Assembly: GCF_039543245.1 (NCBI RefSeq)
Contig: NZ_BAABJJ010000027.1
Span: forward strand, 1-64,000
DNA length: 64,000 bases
Source: Algibacter_G agarivorans
Lineage (GTDB): Bacteria; Bacteroidota; Bacteroidia; Flavobacteriales; Flavobacteriaceae
Direction of reading: 5' to 3'
Shown here: positions 8,689 to 17,857 of the stretch, one piece after another
How positions within the stretch are numbered: the stretch's first letter is position 1
Layout: the number at the start of each line of letters is the position of its first letter
Translations under genes and position numbers: made by a program
The notes under the pieces: generated by a model
What the model was told of the DNA's origin: nothing
Seen by the model: only the letters and a program-made list of their open reading frames with translations
Database searches by the model: none

Positions 8689-10056
8689 ATGAAAACAAAA
8701 CTACTAGTATTCACAATTTTTATAATCACAAGCATGTTATTACATGCTCAAAGTACTGCAATTCCTGATGCTAATTTTGAACAAGCATTGATTGATCTAA
8801 ATATTGATACGGATAATACTATTAATGGTAGCGTTGCTACTGTTGATATTTCTGGTGTTAAGTCATTAATTATCAGAAGTAAAAATATTAGTAATCTAAC
8901 TGGTATTCAAGATTTTTCATCCTTAATCCAATTAGATTGTTCCTACAATCAACTTACATCTTTAAATGTAACTCAAAACTCTGCTTTAACACAAATAACT
9001 GTTTATGACAATCAACTTACAGCTCTAGATGTTAGCCAAAATACTGCTTTAACAAGATTAACTTGTCCGGGTAATCAACTTACGACTTTAGATGTAACTC
9101 AAAATCTTGATTTGACAAGTTTAGGTTGTAGCGACAATCAACTTACAAATCTAGATATAAGTCAAAATACACTTTTAGGGAGTTTAAGTTGTTCTAACAA
9201 TCTAATTACTAGTTTAGATGTAGCTCAAAATACACTTTTAGGAAGTTTAAGTTGTTCTAACAATCTACTTACTAGTCTAAATGTAAGTCAAAATACTAAT
9301 TTAACAGAGTTGGGATGTGGTAACAATCAACTTGCAATTTTAAACATAAGTCAAAACACACTTTTACAGATTTTTAGTTGTTCTAACAATCAACTTACAA
9401 CTCTAGATATAAGTCAAAATACAATGTTAGGAAATTTAGATTGTTCTAACAATTTACTTACAAATTTAATTTTAAATCCATCTATAACTTATTTAACTTG
9501 TTCTAATAATGAAATACAAAGTTTAGATTTAAGTCAAAATACTTATTTATATTTATTAGAGTGTGACTACAATCAACTTATATCTATAGATGTAAGTCAC
9601 ATTTCCAATATTCATGATTTAATTTGTAACAACAATCTACTTACGAGTTTAAATGTGAAAAACGGCAATAATTGGGGATTACAACAGTTTATTGCAACGA
9701 ATAATCCTTCGTTATCATGTATTGACGTTGATAATGTAACTGATGCTAATAATAATTTTGGATGGGAAAAAGATGACACCACAACTTATTCAGAAGATTG
9801 TAGCACAATGAGCATTGAAGACTTTAATAATTATACATTCTCAATGTATCCTAATCCTGTTAGTAATGAGTTGATTATTGATTTTATTGAAGAAGCGCGC
9901 TATTCAATAATCCATTTAAATGGTCAGACCTTAAGACAAGGTAATTTAACCAAAGGAGAAAGTGCTATAGACTTTTCCAATATCTCTTCTGGATTATACT
10001 TTGTAAAAGTTAAAACAGATAAAGCCATTATCACTAAAAAATTGATAAAACAATAA
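8689..10056 (+). CDS. leucine-rich-repeat protein with T9SS type A sorting domain
   Basis: A 455-residue secreted or cell-surface protein. The signal peptide is MKTKLLVFTIFIITSMLLHAQ. From about residue 75 to 330 there are roughly a dozen 21-residue leucine-rich repeats of the form LxCSxNQLTxLDVSQNTxLT. A T9SS C-terminal domain of about 75 residues follows (YPNPVSNELIIDF, SSGLYFVKVKTDKAIITKKLIKQ) and directs export and surface attachment. Such repeats usually mediate protein or glycan binding; no catalytic domain is present. Two neighbouring repeats are nearly identical in DNA (9169-9231 and 9232-9294), so the array is still changing in length. A strong terminator follows. Confidence 0.88.
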   Translation: MKTKLLVFTIFIITSMLLHAQSTAIPDANFEQALIDLNIDTDNTINGSVATVDISGVKSLIIRSKNISNLTGIQDFSSLIQLDCSYNQLTSLNVTQNSALTQITVYDNQLTALDVSQNTALTRLTCPGNQLTTLDVTQNLDLTSLGCSDNQLTNLDISQNTLLGSLSCSNNLITSLDVAQNTLLGSLSCSNNLLTSLNVSQNTNLTELGCGNNQLAILNISQNTLLQIFSCSNNQLTTLDISQNTMLGNLDCSNNLLTNLILNPSITYLTCSNNEIQSLDLSQNTYLYLLECDYNQLISIDVSHISNIHDLICNNNLLTSLNVKNGNNWGLQQFIATNNPSLSCIDVDNVTDANNNFGWEKDDTTTYSEDCSTMSIEDFNNYTFSMYPNPVSNELIIDFIEEARYSIIHLNGQTLRQGNLTKGESAIDFSNISSGLYFVKVKTDKAIITKKLIKQ

Positions 10057-10063
10057 GGCAATA

Positions 10064-10093
10064 AAAAATCCCAAACAACAGCTTGGGATTTTT
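10064..10093 (+). terminator. Rho-independent terminator after the LRR gene
   Basis: A perfect 11-bp stem (AAAAATCCCAA/TTGGGATTTTT) with an 8-base loop starts 8 bp after the stop codon. The A- and T-rich flanks would let it work in both directions, so it may also end the convergent sdh transcript. Confidence 0.85.
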
Positions 10094-10104
10094 GTTATTA
10101 TTAG

Positions 10105-10125
10105 ATGCTGAATCAAGTTCAGCAT
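10105..10125. repeat. short hairpin beside sdhB
   Basis: ATGCTGAA and TTCAGCAT form a perfect 8-bp stem around TCAAG, between the LRR terminator and the sdhB stop codon. It is either part of the sdh terminator or another dispersed intergenic hairpin. Confidence 0.45.
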
Positions 10126-10134
10126 GACTTTAAT

Positions 10135-10884
10135 TTATTTCAGATTAGCTTTCATAAGTTCTCTATTCATTCTAGCAATGTTGTCTAAAGAAATTCCTTT
10201 AGGACATTCCACCTCACAGGCGCCTGTATTGGTACAGTTACCAAAACCTTCTAAATCCATTTGAGCCACCATGTTTTGCACGCGGTCTGCTGCTTCAACT
10301 TGTCCTTGAGGTAATAAAGCATATTGCGATACTTTTGCACCTACAAATAACATAGCAGAAGAGTTTTTACAAGTTGCTACACAAGCACCACATCCAATAC
10401 AAGCTGCTGCATCCATAGCCTCATCTGCTGCGTGTTTAGAAATTGGAAGGCCATTAGCATCTTGAGTATTCCCTGATGTATTTACAGAAATGTAACCACC
10501 AGCATGCTGAATACGTTCAAACGCCATTCTATCAACAATTAAATCCTTTATTACAGGAAATGCTGCTGCTCTAAATGGCTCAATTGTAATGGTGTCGCCA
10601 TCGTTAAACATTCTCATGTGTAACTGGCATGTTGTAATCCCTCTATCCGGCCCATGTGCCTCTCCATTGATGTACAATGAGCACATGCCGCAAATTCCTT
10701 CACGACAATCATGGTCGAATGCTACAGGTTCCTCGCCAGAGTTTACCAATTGTTCGTTCAAAACATCGAGCATTTCTAAAAAAGACATATGCTCTGAAAT
10801 ATCAGTGACTTTATAATCGACCATTTGACCCTTTGCATCTGAGTCTTTTTGTCTCCAAATTTTAAGTGTTAGATTCATCATCAT
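10135..10884 (-). CDS. sdhB: succinate dehydrogenase/fumarate reductase iron-sulfur subunit
   Basis: The electron-transfer subunit of complex II, 249 residues. It carries the [2Fe-2S] ligands CREGICGMC plus a downstream Cys (GITTCQLH), the [4Fe-4S] motif CIGCGACVATC, and the [3Fe-4S] motif CTNTGACEVECPKG. The N-terminus begins with three Met codons, and the exact start among them is uncertain. It is the last gene of sdhCAB, 8 bp after sdhA. It passes electrons from the flavoprotein to the membrane haems and menaquinone. Confidence 0.95.
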   Translation of the reverse strand: MMMNLTLKIWRQKDSDAKGQMVDYKVTDISEHMSFLEMLDVLNEQLVNSGEEPVAFDHDCREGICGMCSLYINGEAHGPDRGITTCQLHMRMFNDGDTITIEPFRAAAFPVIKDLIVDRMAFERIQHAGGYISVNTSGNTQDANGLPISKHAADEAMDAAACIGCGACVATCKNSSAMLFVGAKVSQYALLPQGQVEAADRVQNMVAQMDLEGFGNCTNTGACEVECPKGISLDNIARMNRELMKANLK

Positions 10885-10892
10885 GCCTTTTC

Positions 10893-12908
10893 TTATTTGT
10901 ATGAACGTTGTTTTAATTCAATATCTTTAAACTCTAATTGTTCTTTATGTAAAACCGCATCAGCAGGTTCTCCTTTATATTCCCAAGCAGATACAAAAGC
11001 AAAATCTTTATCATCACGTTTTGCTTCTCCTTTTTGCTCACCTTCTAATTCTACAGATTCCTCTCTAAAGTGTCCGCCACAAGATTCGTTTCTTACTAAA
11101 GCATCTTTGGCAAATAACTCTCCTAATTCTAAAAAGTCTGCTACACGACCAGCTTTTTCTAATTCAGTGTTCATCTCATTTGCATTTCCAGGAACTTTAA
11201 CATCTTTCCAGAATTCTTCACGAATAACTTTAATTTCAGCCATAGCTGCTTTTAAATCTTTTTCGTTACGCGACATGCCTACTTTATCCCACATTACTTT
11301 ACCTAAGCGTTTGTGGAAATGGTCAACAGATTTTGTACCTTTATTGTTGATAAAGAATTCGATTCTATCTTTTACTTCTTTTTCAACTTCGTCAAACTCT
11401 TTAGTTTCAGTAGAAATTTTTCCTGTTCTAATATCATCAGATAAATAATCACCAATGGTATAAGGCAATACAAAATAACCATCGGCTAAACCTTGCATTA
11501 AAGCAGAAGCTCCAAGTCTGTTAGCGCCATGGTCAGAGAAGTTTGCTTCACCAATACAATATAAACCTTCAACGGTAGTCATTAAGTTGTAATCAACCCA
11601 AACGCCACCCATTGTATAATGAGTCGCAGGATATATCATCATTGGAGTTTCGTACGGGTTTTCAGCGATGATTTTCTCATACATCTGAAATAAATTCCCG
11701 TATTTTGCTTCAATAATTTCTTGACCTAATTTTATGATGTCTTCTTTAGAAGCATTTTGAATTCCTTTTATTTTTGCTTGCTCACTTCCATAGCGTTCAA
11801 AAGCAGCAGCAAAATCTAAATATACGGCTTCACCTGTTGCATTTACACCATAACCAGCATCACAACGCTCTTTTGCTGCTCTTGACGCTACATCACGAGG
11901 CACCAAGTTCCCAAACGCTGGATAGCGACGCTCTAAGTAGTAATCTCTATCTTCTTCAGCAATTTGTGTTGGTTTTAATTTACCTTCTTGAATGGCTTTA
12001 GCATCTTCTAATTTTGCGGGCACCCAAATTCTACCATCATTACGTAATGATTCAGACATCAACGTTAATTTAGATTGGTAATCTCCAGAACGGGGAATAC
12101 ATGTTGGGTGAATTTGTGTGAAACAAGGATTTGCAAAGTAGGCTCCTTTTTTGTGGATTTTCCATGCTGCAGTGGCATTAGAACCCATGGCATTAGTTGA
12201 TAAGAAATAAACATTTCCGTATCCTCCAGTTGCAATAACAACAGCATGAGCGGAATGACGTTCTATCTCACCAGTAATTAAATTACGTGCAATAATGCCT
12301 CTTGCTTTACCATCAACTTTTACAACATCTAACATTTCGTGACGATTGAACATTTCAATTTTACCACGAGCTATTTGACGATTCATTGCTGAATAAGCAC
12401 CTAATAACAATTGTTGTCCTGTTTGACCTTTAGCATAGAATGTTCTGGATACTAAAACACCTCCAAATGAACGGTTGTCTAATAATCCACCATAATCACG
12501 TGCAAAAGGAACCCCTTGAGCCACACATTGGTCGATAATATTTCCAGAAACTTCTGCTAAACGATAAACGTTTGCTTCACGAGAACGATAATCACCTCCT
12601 TTAACTGTATCATAAAAAAGACGATAATTAGAATCACCATCTCCCATATAATTTTTTGCAGCATTAATTCCACCTTGTGCTGCAATTGAATGCGCTCTAC
12701 GAGGAGAATCTTGATAAGCAAAAGCTTTTACATTATATCCTAATTCTGCTAACGTTGCGGCAGCAGAACCTCCAGCTAATCCTGTTCCAACTACAATAAT
12801 GTCGATATGACGTTTGTTTGCAGGATTAACAAGATTGATTTTGTCTTTATACGTTGTCCATTTATCTTTAATTGGACCTTTTGGTACTTTTGAGTCTAAC
12901 GTTGCCAT
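10893..12908 (-). CDS. sdhA: succinate dehydrogenase/fumarate reductase flavoprotein subunit
   Basis: The catalytic subunit of complex II, 671 residues. The FAD-binding Rossmann motif VVGTGLAGGSAAATLAE lies near residue 40. HSIAAQGGINAAKN marks the flavin-linking histidine region. Other conserved blocks are IHPTCIPRSGDYQS, the YTMGGVWVDYN block, and GANRLGASALMQGLADGYFV. The length and divergence fit the larger Bacteroidota/epsilonproteobacterial-type enzyme that partners with a single b558 subunit. It is 2 bp from sdhC and 8 bp from sdhB, so the three are clearly one operon. Confidence 0.95.
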   Translation of the reverse strand: MATLDSKVPKGPIKDKWTTYKDKINLVNPANKRHIDIIVVGTGLAGGSAAATLAELGYNVKAFAYQDSPRRAHSIAAQGGINAAKNYMGDGDSNYRLFYDTVKGGDYRSREANVYRLAEVSGNIIDQCVAQGVPFARDYGGLLDNRSFGGVLVSRTFYAKGQTGQQLLLGAYSAMNRQIARGKIEMFNRHEMLDVVKVDGKARGIIARNLITGEIERHSAHAVVIATGGYGNVYFLSTNAMGSNATAAWKIHKKGAYFANPCFTQIHPTCIPRSGDYQSKLTLMSESLRNDGRIWVPAKLEDAKAIQEGKLKPTQIAEEDRDYYLERRYPAFGNLVPRDVASRAAKERCDAGYGVNATGEAVYLDFAAAFERYGSEQAKIKGIQNASKEDIIKLGQEIIEAKYGNLFQMYEKIIAENPYETPMMIYPATHYTMGGVWVDYNLMTTVEGLYCIGEANFSDHGANRLGASALMQGLADGYFVLPYTIGDYLSDDIRTGKISTETKEFDEVEKEVKDRIEFFINNKGTKSVDHFHKRLGKVMWDKVGMSRNEKDLKAAMAEIKVIREEFWKDVKVPGNANEMNTELEKAGRVADFLELGELFAKDALVRNESCGGHFREESVELEGEQKGEAKRDDKDFAFVSAWEYKGEPADAVLHKEQLEFKDIELKQRSYK

Positions 12909-12910
12909 AT

Positions 12911-13591
12911 CTATGATAATACGTATTTAAGGTGATGATAAAGTGCTATAATTATAAACCCTAATGGAATTATAATTGAATATCCTTTCCCAATATTCTG
13001 TAATGTTTTCTTTCTACCCGCAGTTACTCCCATAGATTGAAAAGCAGATGTAAATCCATGTGCTAAATGCAATCCTAATAACACAAAAGCAACTACATAA
13101 GCAATCGTTCTTATATGACTGTGAAATTTCTCTACCAGTTCATGGAAGTATCTAAATTCACCATGGTGTAAACCAGACATGTCTCCAACAAGATATTTAG
13201 TGTTTAATTCTGGAATCCAAAAATCAATAAAATGGAGTACAATAAATGCAAGTATTGCCAGCCCACTGTAAATCATGTTTCTACTCATCCAGGTTGAATT
13301 TGCTGCACCGTTATTTTTAGCATATGATACACCATTTGCTTTTTTATTCTTAATTTCTAATACAAAGCCCATAACAAAATGAAACACCACGCCAAATATT
13401 AAAACGGGCTGTAGCGCAAATTGTATTAACGGGTTTGTTCCCATAAAATGAGACAATTGATTAAAGACCTCTTCACTAAAAAGTGATGTGATATTTACCG
13501 CTAAATGAATAATTAAGAAAAACATGAGGAAGAATGCTGAAAGTGCCATGGCTACTTTTCTTCCAATTGAAGATTTAAAAAATCCGCTCAT
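12911..13591 (-). CDS. sdhC: succinate dehydrogenase cytochrome b558 subunit
   Basis: The membrane anchor of complex II, 226 residues with five hydrophobic helices, matching the b558-type single-subunit anchor rather than the paired SdhC/SdhD of E. coli. Histidines placed to ligate two haems occur in IIHLAVN, VFHFVMGF, IVLHFIDF, and HLAHGFTSAFQS. It is the first gene of sdhCAB, with a consensus promoter just upstream. This type reduces menaquinone. Confidence 0.93.
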   Translation of the reverse strand: MSGFFKSSIGRKVAMALSAFFLMFFLIIHLAVNITSLFSEEVFNQLSHFMGTNPLIQFALQPVLIFGVVFHFVMGFVLEIKNKKANGVSYAKNNGAANSTWMSRNMIYSGLAILAFIVLHFIDFWIPELNTKYLVGDMSGLHHGEFRYFHELVEKFHSHIRTIAYVVAFVLLGLHLAHGFTSAFQSMGVTAGRKKTLQNIGKGYSIIIPLGFIIIALYHHLKYVLS

Positions 13592-13618
13592 TATTTTGAA
13601 GTTATTTTAATTGATTAG

Positions 13619-13626
13619 CAAAGGTA
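13619..13626 (-). promoter_or_regulatory. -7 promoter element for sdhCAB
   Basis: On the minus strand TACCTTTG matches the Bacteroidota TAnnTTTG consensus. It lies 27 bp upstream of the sdhC start. Confidence 0.65.
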
Positions 13627-13708
13627 AGCTAGGATAGAGTTTTAGACAACTAACAAATGTCATGTTTTTGCTATTTAGAATGATTTTAAAGAAAATTATA
13701 ACAGTTCA

Positions 13709-13736
13709 TAAAAAAAGACACTCAACTTTGAGTGCC
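13709..13736 (-). terminator. terminator of the first metalloprotease gene
   Basis: The minus strand has a 7-bp stem CACTCAA/TTGAGTG followed by a run of T residues, about 27 bp after the stop codon. Confidence 0.75.
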
Positions 13737-13762
13737 TCAATCCTTTTTCATCTTAAAAAATA

Positions 13763-15592
13763 CTATTCCAAAATAAGTTTTTTAGTAATAAACGCTGTTT
13801 CAGAGTGAATATTAACAAAATAAATACCTTTAGAAACTCCTGCTAAACCAATAGTTGTTAAGCCAGATGTATTTGAAATGTCTCTTTTAACAATAAGCCT
13901 TCCCGATACATCAAAAACAACAACCTTCTCTAAATTAATATGTCCATCATTACGTATAAACAAATGGCCTTTAGTTGGATTTGGATAAACTTTAATGCCT
14001 TCATTTAATTTATCTTCTTCAATACCTAAAGCGCAATTACCAGAAAAATTAGTCATTAAAGGCTTACCGCATACTGGATTGTCTGTGCTATGTTCTTGTA
14101 TCATGGTTGCGCCTTCAATATTGTCAGAACTTAAAAACCGTAACGATTCTCCTTTAGCAATAGCAAAATGCATTATATTGTCTGTATCAATAATATGATC
14201 CATTTGCCTGCAATGGCCTAATTCATGAAGCGCAACACTTTCAAAATCAAACTCGGTACTACTGGGGTTTTGTGAATTAAAGTTCCAATTGGTTTCATCA
14301 TCAAATAGGATATCAAATTCAGTTACATACCATTCCAAACTAGAAGCGCCATTTTTTGTTACCGTACATCCTGAATAGTGGGAGGTTCTTAAACCAAGAA
14401 CGGTGTCGGGTAGATTGTCATCTGGATTGGTACTTGTACTGTCATCAAAAGTTAATACATTAATACCATCTAAATTTGCTTTATGTTGTGCGCTAGGACT
14501 TGTTATAATGTTTGATTCATTCAAAATCCAATTAAGCTGAGTTTCGCAACTCCAAGTTTTTAATGCTCTTTGAAGTGCTTCTTTTGCTCCAGTTTGCTCA
14601 GAAAAACCCGATGACATATGCCACGTATATCCGCCACTACCATTATCATTAATTAATTGTGTTTTATATGCCACATTAACTCCTGAGTTAACATAATCTG
14701 AAACTATATTGGCTTGAGCATACCTAATGAATAATGTGTCGCTAGAAATTAAAAGGCTGCCATCATTATTGGTTACTTTTACTTTTCCTGTTCCAGCTTC
14801 AGAAGGAATTTCAACCGTAATTCTCGTATCTGTCCAAGTTAATATTTGACTATCTAAAGCATTTATAAAACCCGCACCTCCTTTATCAGCGTTACTAAAG
14901 CCAACTTTGCCTTTTGTAGTGCCAAAATTAGAACCTGTAATAGTTAAAACGGATTCTGTACCAGCTGTTGAATTTGTAGGAGAAAAGTTTGTAATGGTTA
15001 CTGGAAGTGAATTGCTTGTTTTATTTGATATTGAGGTATCATTTTGAACATCAAAATTTGTTAGTTGAATATAATCAGTTTTTGTATAGCTCTTTATTTC
15101 ATTGTAAAAAGAATTTGCAATTCCTTTTTTAGAAGTAAATTGATTTATTGCAGTATCACTATCTAAATCATATTTATAAAACCCTTGCAATGATCCGTAG
15201 GGTTTAAATTTAATTTTATTAGTCTCTTTTTTAGATTCTAATTCTACATGGCTATTGTATAAGGTAAAAACACCCGCATCATCTATGTTTAGTTTTAAAC
15301 TTGGATAGACAATTTGAGCATCCATACCAATAACTCCACCAAGTGTTATAATTTCAATTGTCGGTAATATTTCGCCCTTAAATATTTTAGAGACTTCAAC
15401 GGTATTTATAGTATATATTTTTTGATGATTTGTATCCCAAAAAGATTTTTTTGAAAGTACTCTTCCTTCTAATACTAATGTTGATTTTTCAATTTGTTTG
15501 TTTAATGATACTTTTTTAAGCATTAGTTGTGCAGATATTGATTTAGTTAATACTAAAAACAACAACAAACTAATTAGTGCATGTTTCTTCAT
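13763..15592 (-). CDS. secreted matrixin-like zinc metalloprotease with IPT/TIG and T9SS domains
   Basis: A 609-residue exported protein. A signal peptide (MKKHALISLLLFLVLTKSISAQ) is followed by a unique N-terminal domain (residues about 30-185). An IPT/TIG immunoglobulin-like domain comes next (ITNFSPTNSTAGTESVLTITG...VKVTNNDGSL). The metalloprotease domain has the zinc motif HELGHCRQMDH at 456-466, preceded by DSTSTNPDDNLPDT. A type A T9SS domain ends in GIYFVNIHSETAFITKKLIL. The HExxHxxxxxH pattern and the nearby Met-containing segment (IMHFAIAKGESLRF) fit matrixin/metzincin peptidases. It is a tandem paralogue of the next gene. A protein-degrading role outside the cell is inferred. Confidence 0.87.
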   Translation of the reverse strand: MKKHALISLLLFLVLTKSISAQLMLKKVSLNKQIEKSTLVLEGRVLSKKSFWDTNHQKIYTINTVEVSKIFKGEILPTIEIITLGGVIGMDAQIVYPSLKLNIDDAGVFTLYNSHVELESKKETNKIKFKPYGSLQGFYKYDLDSDTAINQFTSKKGIANSFYNEIKSYTKTDYIQLTNFDVQNDTSISNKTSNSLPVTITNFSPTNSTAGTESVLTITGSNFGTTKGKVGFSNADKGGAGFINALDSQILTWTDTRITVEIPSEAGTGKVKVTNNDGSLLISSDTLFIRYAQANIVSDYVNSGVNVAYKTQLINDNGSGGYTWHMSSGFSEQTGAKEALQRALKTWSCETQLNWILNESNIITSPSAQHKANLDGINVLTFDDSTSTNPDDNLPDTVLGLRTSHYSGCTVTKNGASSLEWYVTEFDILFDDETNWNFNSQNPSSTEFDFESVALHELGHCRQMDHIIDTDNIMHFAIAKGESLRFLSSDNIEGATMIQEHSTDNPVCGKPLMTNFSGNCALGIEEDKLNEGIKVYPNPTKGHLFIRNDGHINLEKVVVFDVSGRLIVKRDISNTSGLTTIGLAGVSKGIYFVNIHSETAFITKKLILE

Positions 15593-15939
15593 TCTTTCAA
15601 TTTATAAATAGTTAAATTACACCACATTATGGAGGGATAGGGGTGATTGGTTTTATCTACGGGAAGATTTCACTTTTAGACTATTGAGATATGTTAAAAT
15701 CGATAAGAAGTTATAGATTGAATACTTTTTATTACAAACTGAAAATCAAATACTTACAAAAGTTTATTTTGATTTAGAACTGATCTTGACTTTTGTTTTT
15801 AATCGAAATTGAGATAAGATTATTTTTGAAAGGTATAGCATCGCTGCGCATAAGAAAATAGGTGAAATATGGGAAAATTTTAGCTACATTTTTGGAAATA
15901 GAAAAAGGCAAGATGAGTTCTTAGAAGTTTATTTGGTTA
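15593..15939. other. intergenic region between the two metalloprotease paralogues
   Basis: No gene, terminator with a clear T-run, or RNA was recognised in this 347-bp stretch. A 46-codon open fragment reading plus-strand ERYSIAAHKKIGEIWENF runs into the end of the next gene but lacks a start codon, so it is not called. The promoter of the downstream protease must lie near its right-to-left start at 15592. Confidence 0.4.
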
Positions 15940-17748
15940 TTATTCCAAAATAAGTTTTTTAGTAATAAATGTTGTTTCAGAGTGAATATTAACAAAATAA
16001 ACACCTTTAGAAGCTCCTGTTAAACGTATAGTTAGTGTTCTTGAATTATCTGAAAAATTGTGGATGTATATGAGCCTTCCACTGATATCGTAAATAACCG
16101 CTTTTTCTAAATTAACAAAAGACTCATTTTTAATGTAAAATTGATTTTTTGCTGGATTAGGGTATATTGTAATTCTGCCTTCTAAATTTTTTTCTTCAAC
16201 ACTTAAACCACAATCACCAGAATAATTTGTCATAGCGAACTGACCGCAAAGCCCAGATGAGGTACTAAAACTTTGAATTATTCCTGCGGCAGTTTCATTA
16301 TTAGTATTCAACGCACGCTGATGTTGGCCATTAGAAAGCGAATAATGCATGACATCATTAGTATTAATAACATGGCCTAGTTGATGTCCATGCCCTAATT
16401 CATGAAGCGCAACACTTTCAAAATCATAATTATCTGAACCTAATAGAGCTGCATCTGCTCCATAATACCAAGTTTCTGTAATACCACTAGTCTCATCACT
16501 ATCAACATCGTCATTAAAAATAATATCTAATTGAGGAACAACATGACGTGAGGCACTGCAGCCTCCAGAAATAGTAACACATTCTCCTAAAACACCATCA
16601 TCAAGTGGAACTGTTGCTAAGTCATCAAAAGTAATAACATTGTCGTCATTTAATCCTGCTTCATTTACAGTAGTAGTTCCTCCAATAACCCAATTAATCC
16701 CTGTAGCGCATCGCCAAATCTCAAAAGCTCTTAAAAAAGATTCTTTAGCAGCAGTATTATCATTAAAACGAGTGTTCATTTTCCATGTCATTTCCCCATC
16801 CATAGTTTCACCAACATGTTGGCGTAAAAATGCAGTCCCTGATTCTACGCTATTCTGAAGCGCGTAGGAAATAGTTAATGGGTCATTAGACACTTTTGAA
16901 GCGCCTCCGTTATCGGTTACTTTAATTGTTCCTGTTCCTGCTCCTGAAGGAACTTGAACAGTTATTTCGGTGTCAGACCACGTTATTACTTGAGAATCCA
17001 GAGCATCAACAAAAGTTCCTCCACCATCATCAGCATTAGAAAAACCTATCTTACCTTTAACACTGCCAAAACCCGTACCAGTAATTGTAAGTAATTCAAC
17101 ATTACCTGCTGTAATGGTTGTAGGGGTAAATACAATATTATCAGGTGCTAATAAGCCTTTGCCCTGATTATATTTGGAAACCTTGCTTGCAATATCAAAA
17201 GGCGTTATTTCTTTATATGTTGATTTTGTATGGCTACCAATTTCGTTATATAATAATTTAGAAATGTTTTTCCTTTGTTTAAAAGGGTTAACGGCTATAT
17301 TTTTGTTGAAATTATATTTATAAAAACCTTGTAACGAGCTATAAGGTTTATACTTTTTAACAGAAGATTTATTTTTGCTATCTAATAAAATGTTGTTATC
17401 ATACAAAGTAAAAACACCAATATCATTAGCATTTAAATTTAAACTAGGAGTTACTGTTTGCGTTGTAAAATCCAATGTGCCTCCATGTGTAATGACCTCG
17501 ATAGTAACTACAGGTTCACCTTTAAAAACTTTGTAAACTTCAACAGTGTGGACGGTATAAATATTATTATGCTTTTCATTCCAAACGACTTTACTTGATA
17601 TCACTTTTCCTTCAACGACTAAACTCGAATTTTTGATTTGTTGCTTTAGAGGTATTTCCCTAATCATACCTTGCGCACTAGAAATGCTCTGTATTATAAA
17701 AATGGACAACAGAGTAAGTAGTATTTTTGATGATAATTTCGTGTTCAT
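15940..17748 (-). CDS. secreted matrixin-like zinc metalloprotease, paralogue of the neighbouring gene
   Basis: A 602-residue paralogue with the same plan: signal peptide, N-terminal domain, IPT/TIG domain (PTTITAGNVELLTITGTGFG), protease domain with HELGHGHQLGH at 449-459, and a T9SS domain ending VNIHSETTFITKKLIL. Here the motif contains the usual matrixin-like glycine (QLGH), unlike the QMDH of its neighbour. The ATG at 17748 is preferred over a TTG two codons upstream. The last roughly 80 bp of the two genes are almost identical in DNA, although the rest has diverged clearly. It is followed by a 347-bp gap and is probably transcribed separately. Confidence 0.87.
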   Translation of the reverse strand: MNTKLSSKILLTLLSIFIIQSISSAQGMIREIPLKQQIKNSSLVVEGKVISSKVVWNEKHNNIYTVHTVEVYKVFKGEPVVTIEVITHGGTLDFTTQTVTPSLNLNANDIGVFTLYDNNILLDSKNKSSVKKYKPYSSLQGFYKYNFNKNIAVNPFKQRKNISKLLYNEIGSHTKSTYKEITPFDIASKVSKYNQGKGLLAPDNIVFTPTTITAGNVELLTITGTGFGSVKGKIGFSNADDGGGTFVDALDSQVITWSDTEITVQVPSGAGTGTIKVTDNGGASKVSNDPLTISYALQNSVESGTAFLRQHVGETMDGEMTWKMNTRFNDNTAAKESFLRAFEIWRCATGINWVIGGTTTVNEAGLNDDNVITFDDLATVPLDDGVLGECVTISGGCSASRHVVPQLDIIFNDDVDSDETSGITETWYYGADAALLGSDNYDFESVALHELGHGHQLGHVINTNDVMHYSLSNGQHQRALNTNNETAAGIIQSFSTSSGLCGQFAMTNYSGDCGLSVEEKNLEGRITIYPNPAKNQFYIKNESFVNLEKAVIYDISGRLIYIHNFSDNSRTLTIRLTGASKGVYFVNIHSETTFITKKLILE

Positions 17749-17857
17749 GCGCAATATTTGTCCAAATAAAACTTTTGAGGTACTACCAAATATAACGAAT
17801 AATATTTTACTTTTAATTTTTTACATTTACTACTAGTTAAACTTAAAGAAAATCAAG

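Noticed and set aside
8930..9660. Regular 63-bp repeats that could suggest a tandem array or CRISPR
   Set aside because: The repeats are coding, in frame, and encode 21-residue LRR units. There are no unique spacers and no cas genes.
10897..11448. 183-codon plus-strand frame opposite sdhA
   Set aside because: It is antisense to conserved sdhA and has a Ser-rich composition that comes from the opposite frame.
15790..15950. 46-codon open fragment between the two metalloproteases
   Set aside because: No start codon, no recognisable domain, and it runs into the end of the next gene.
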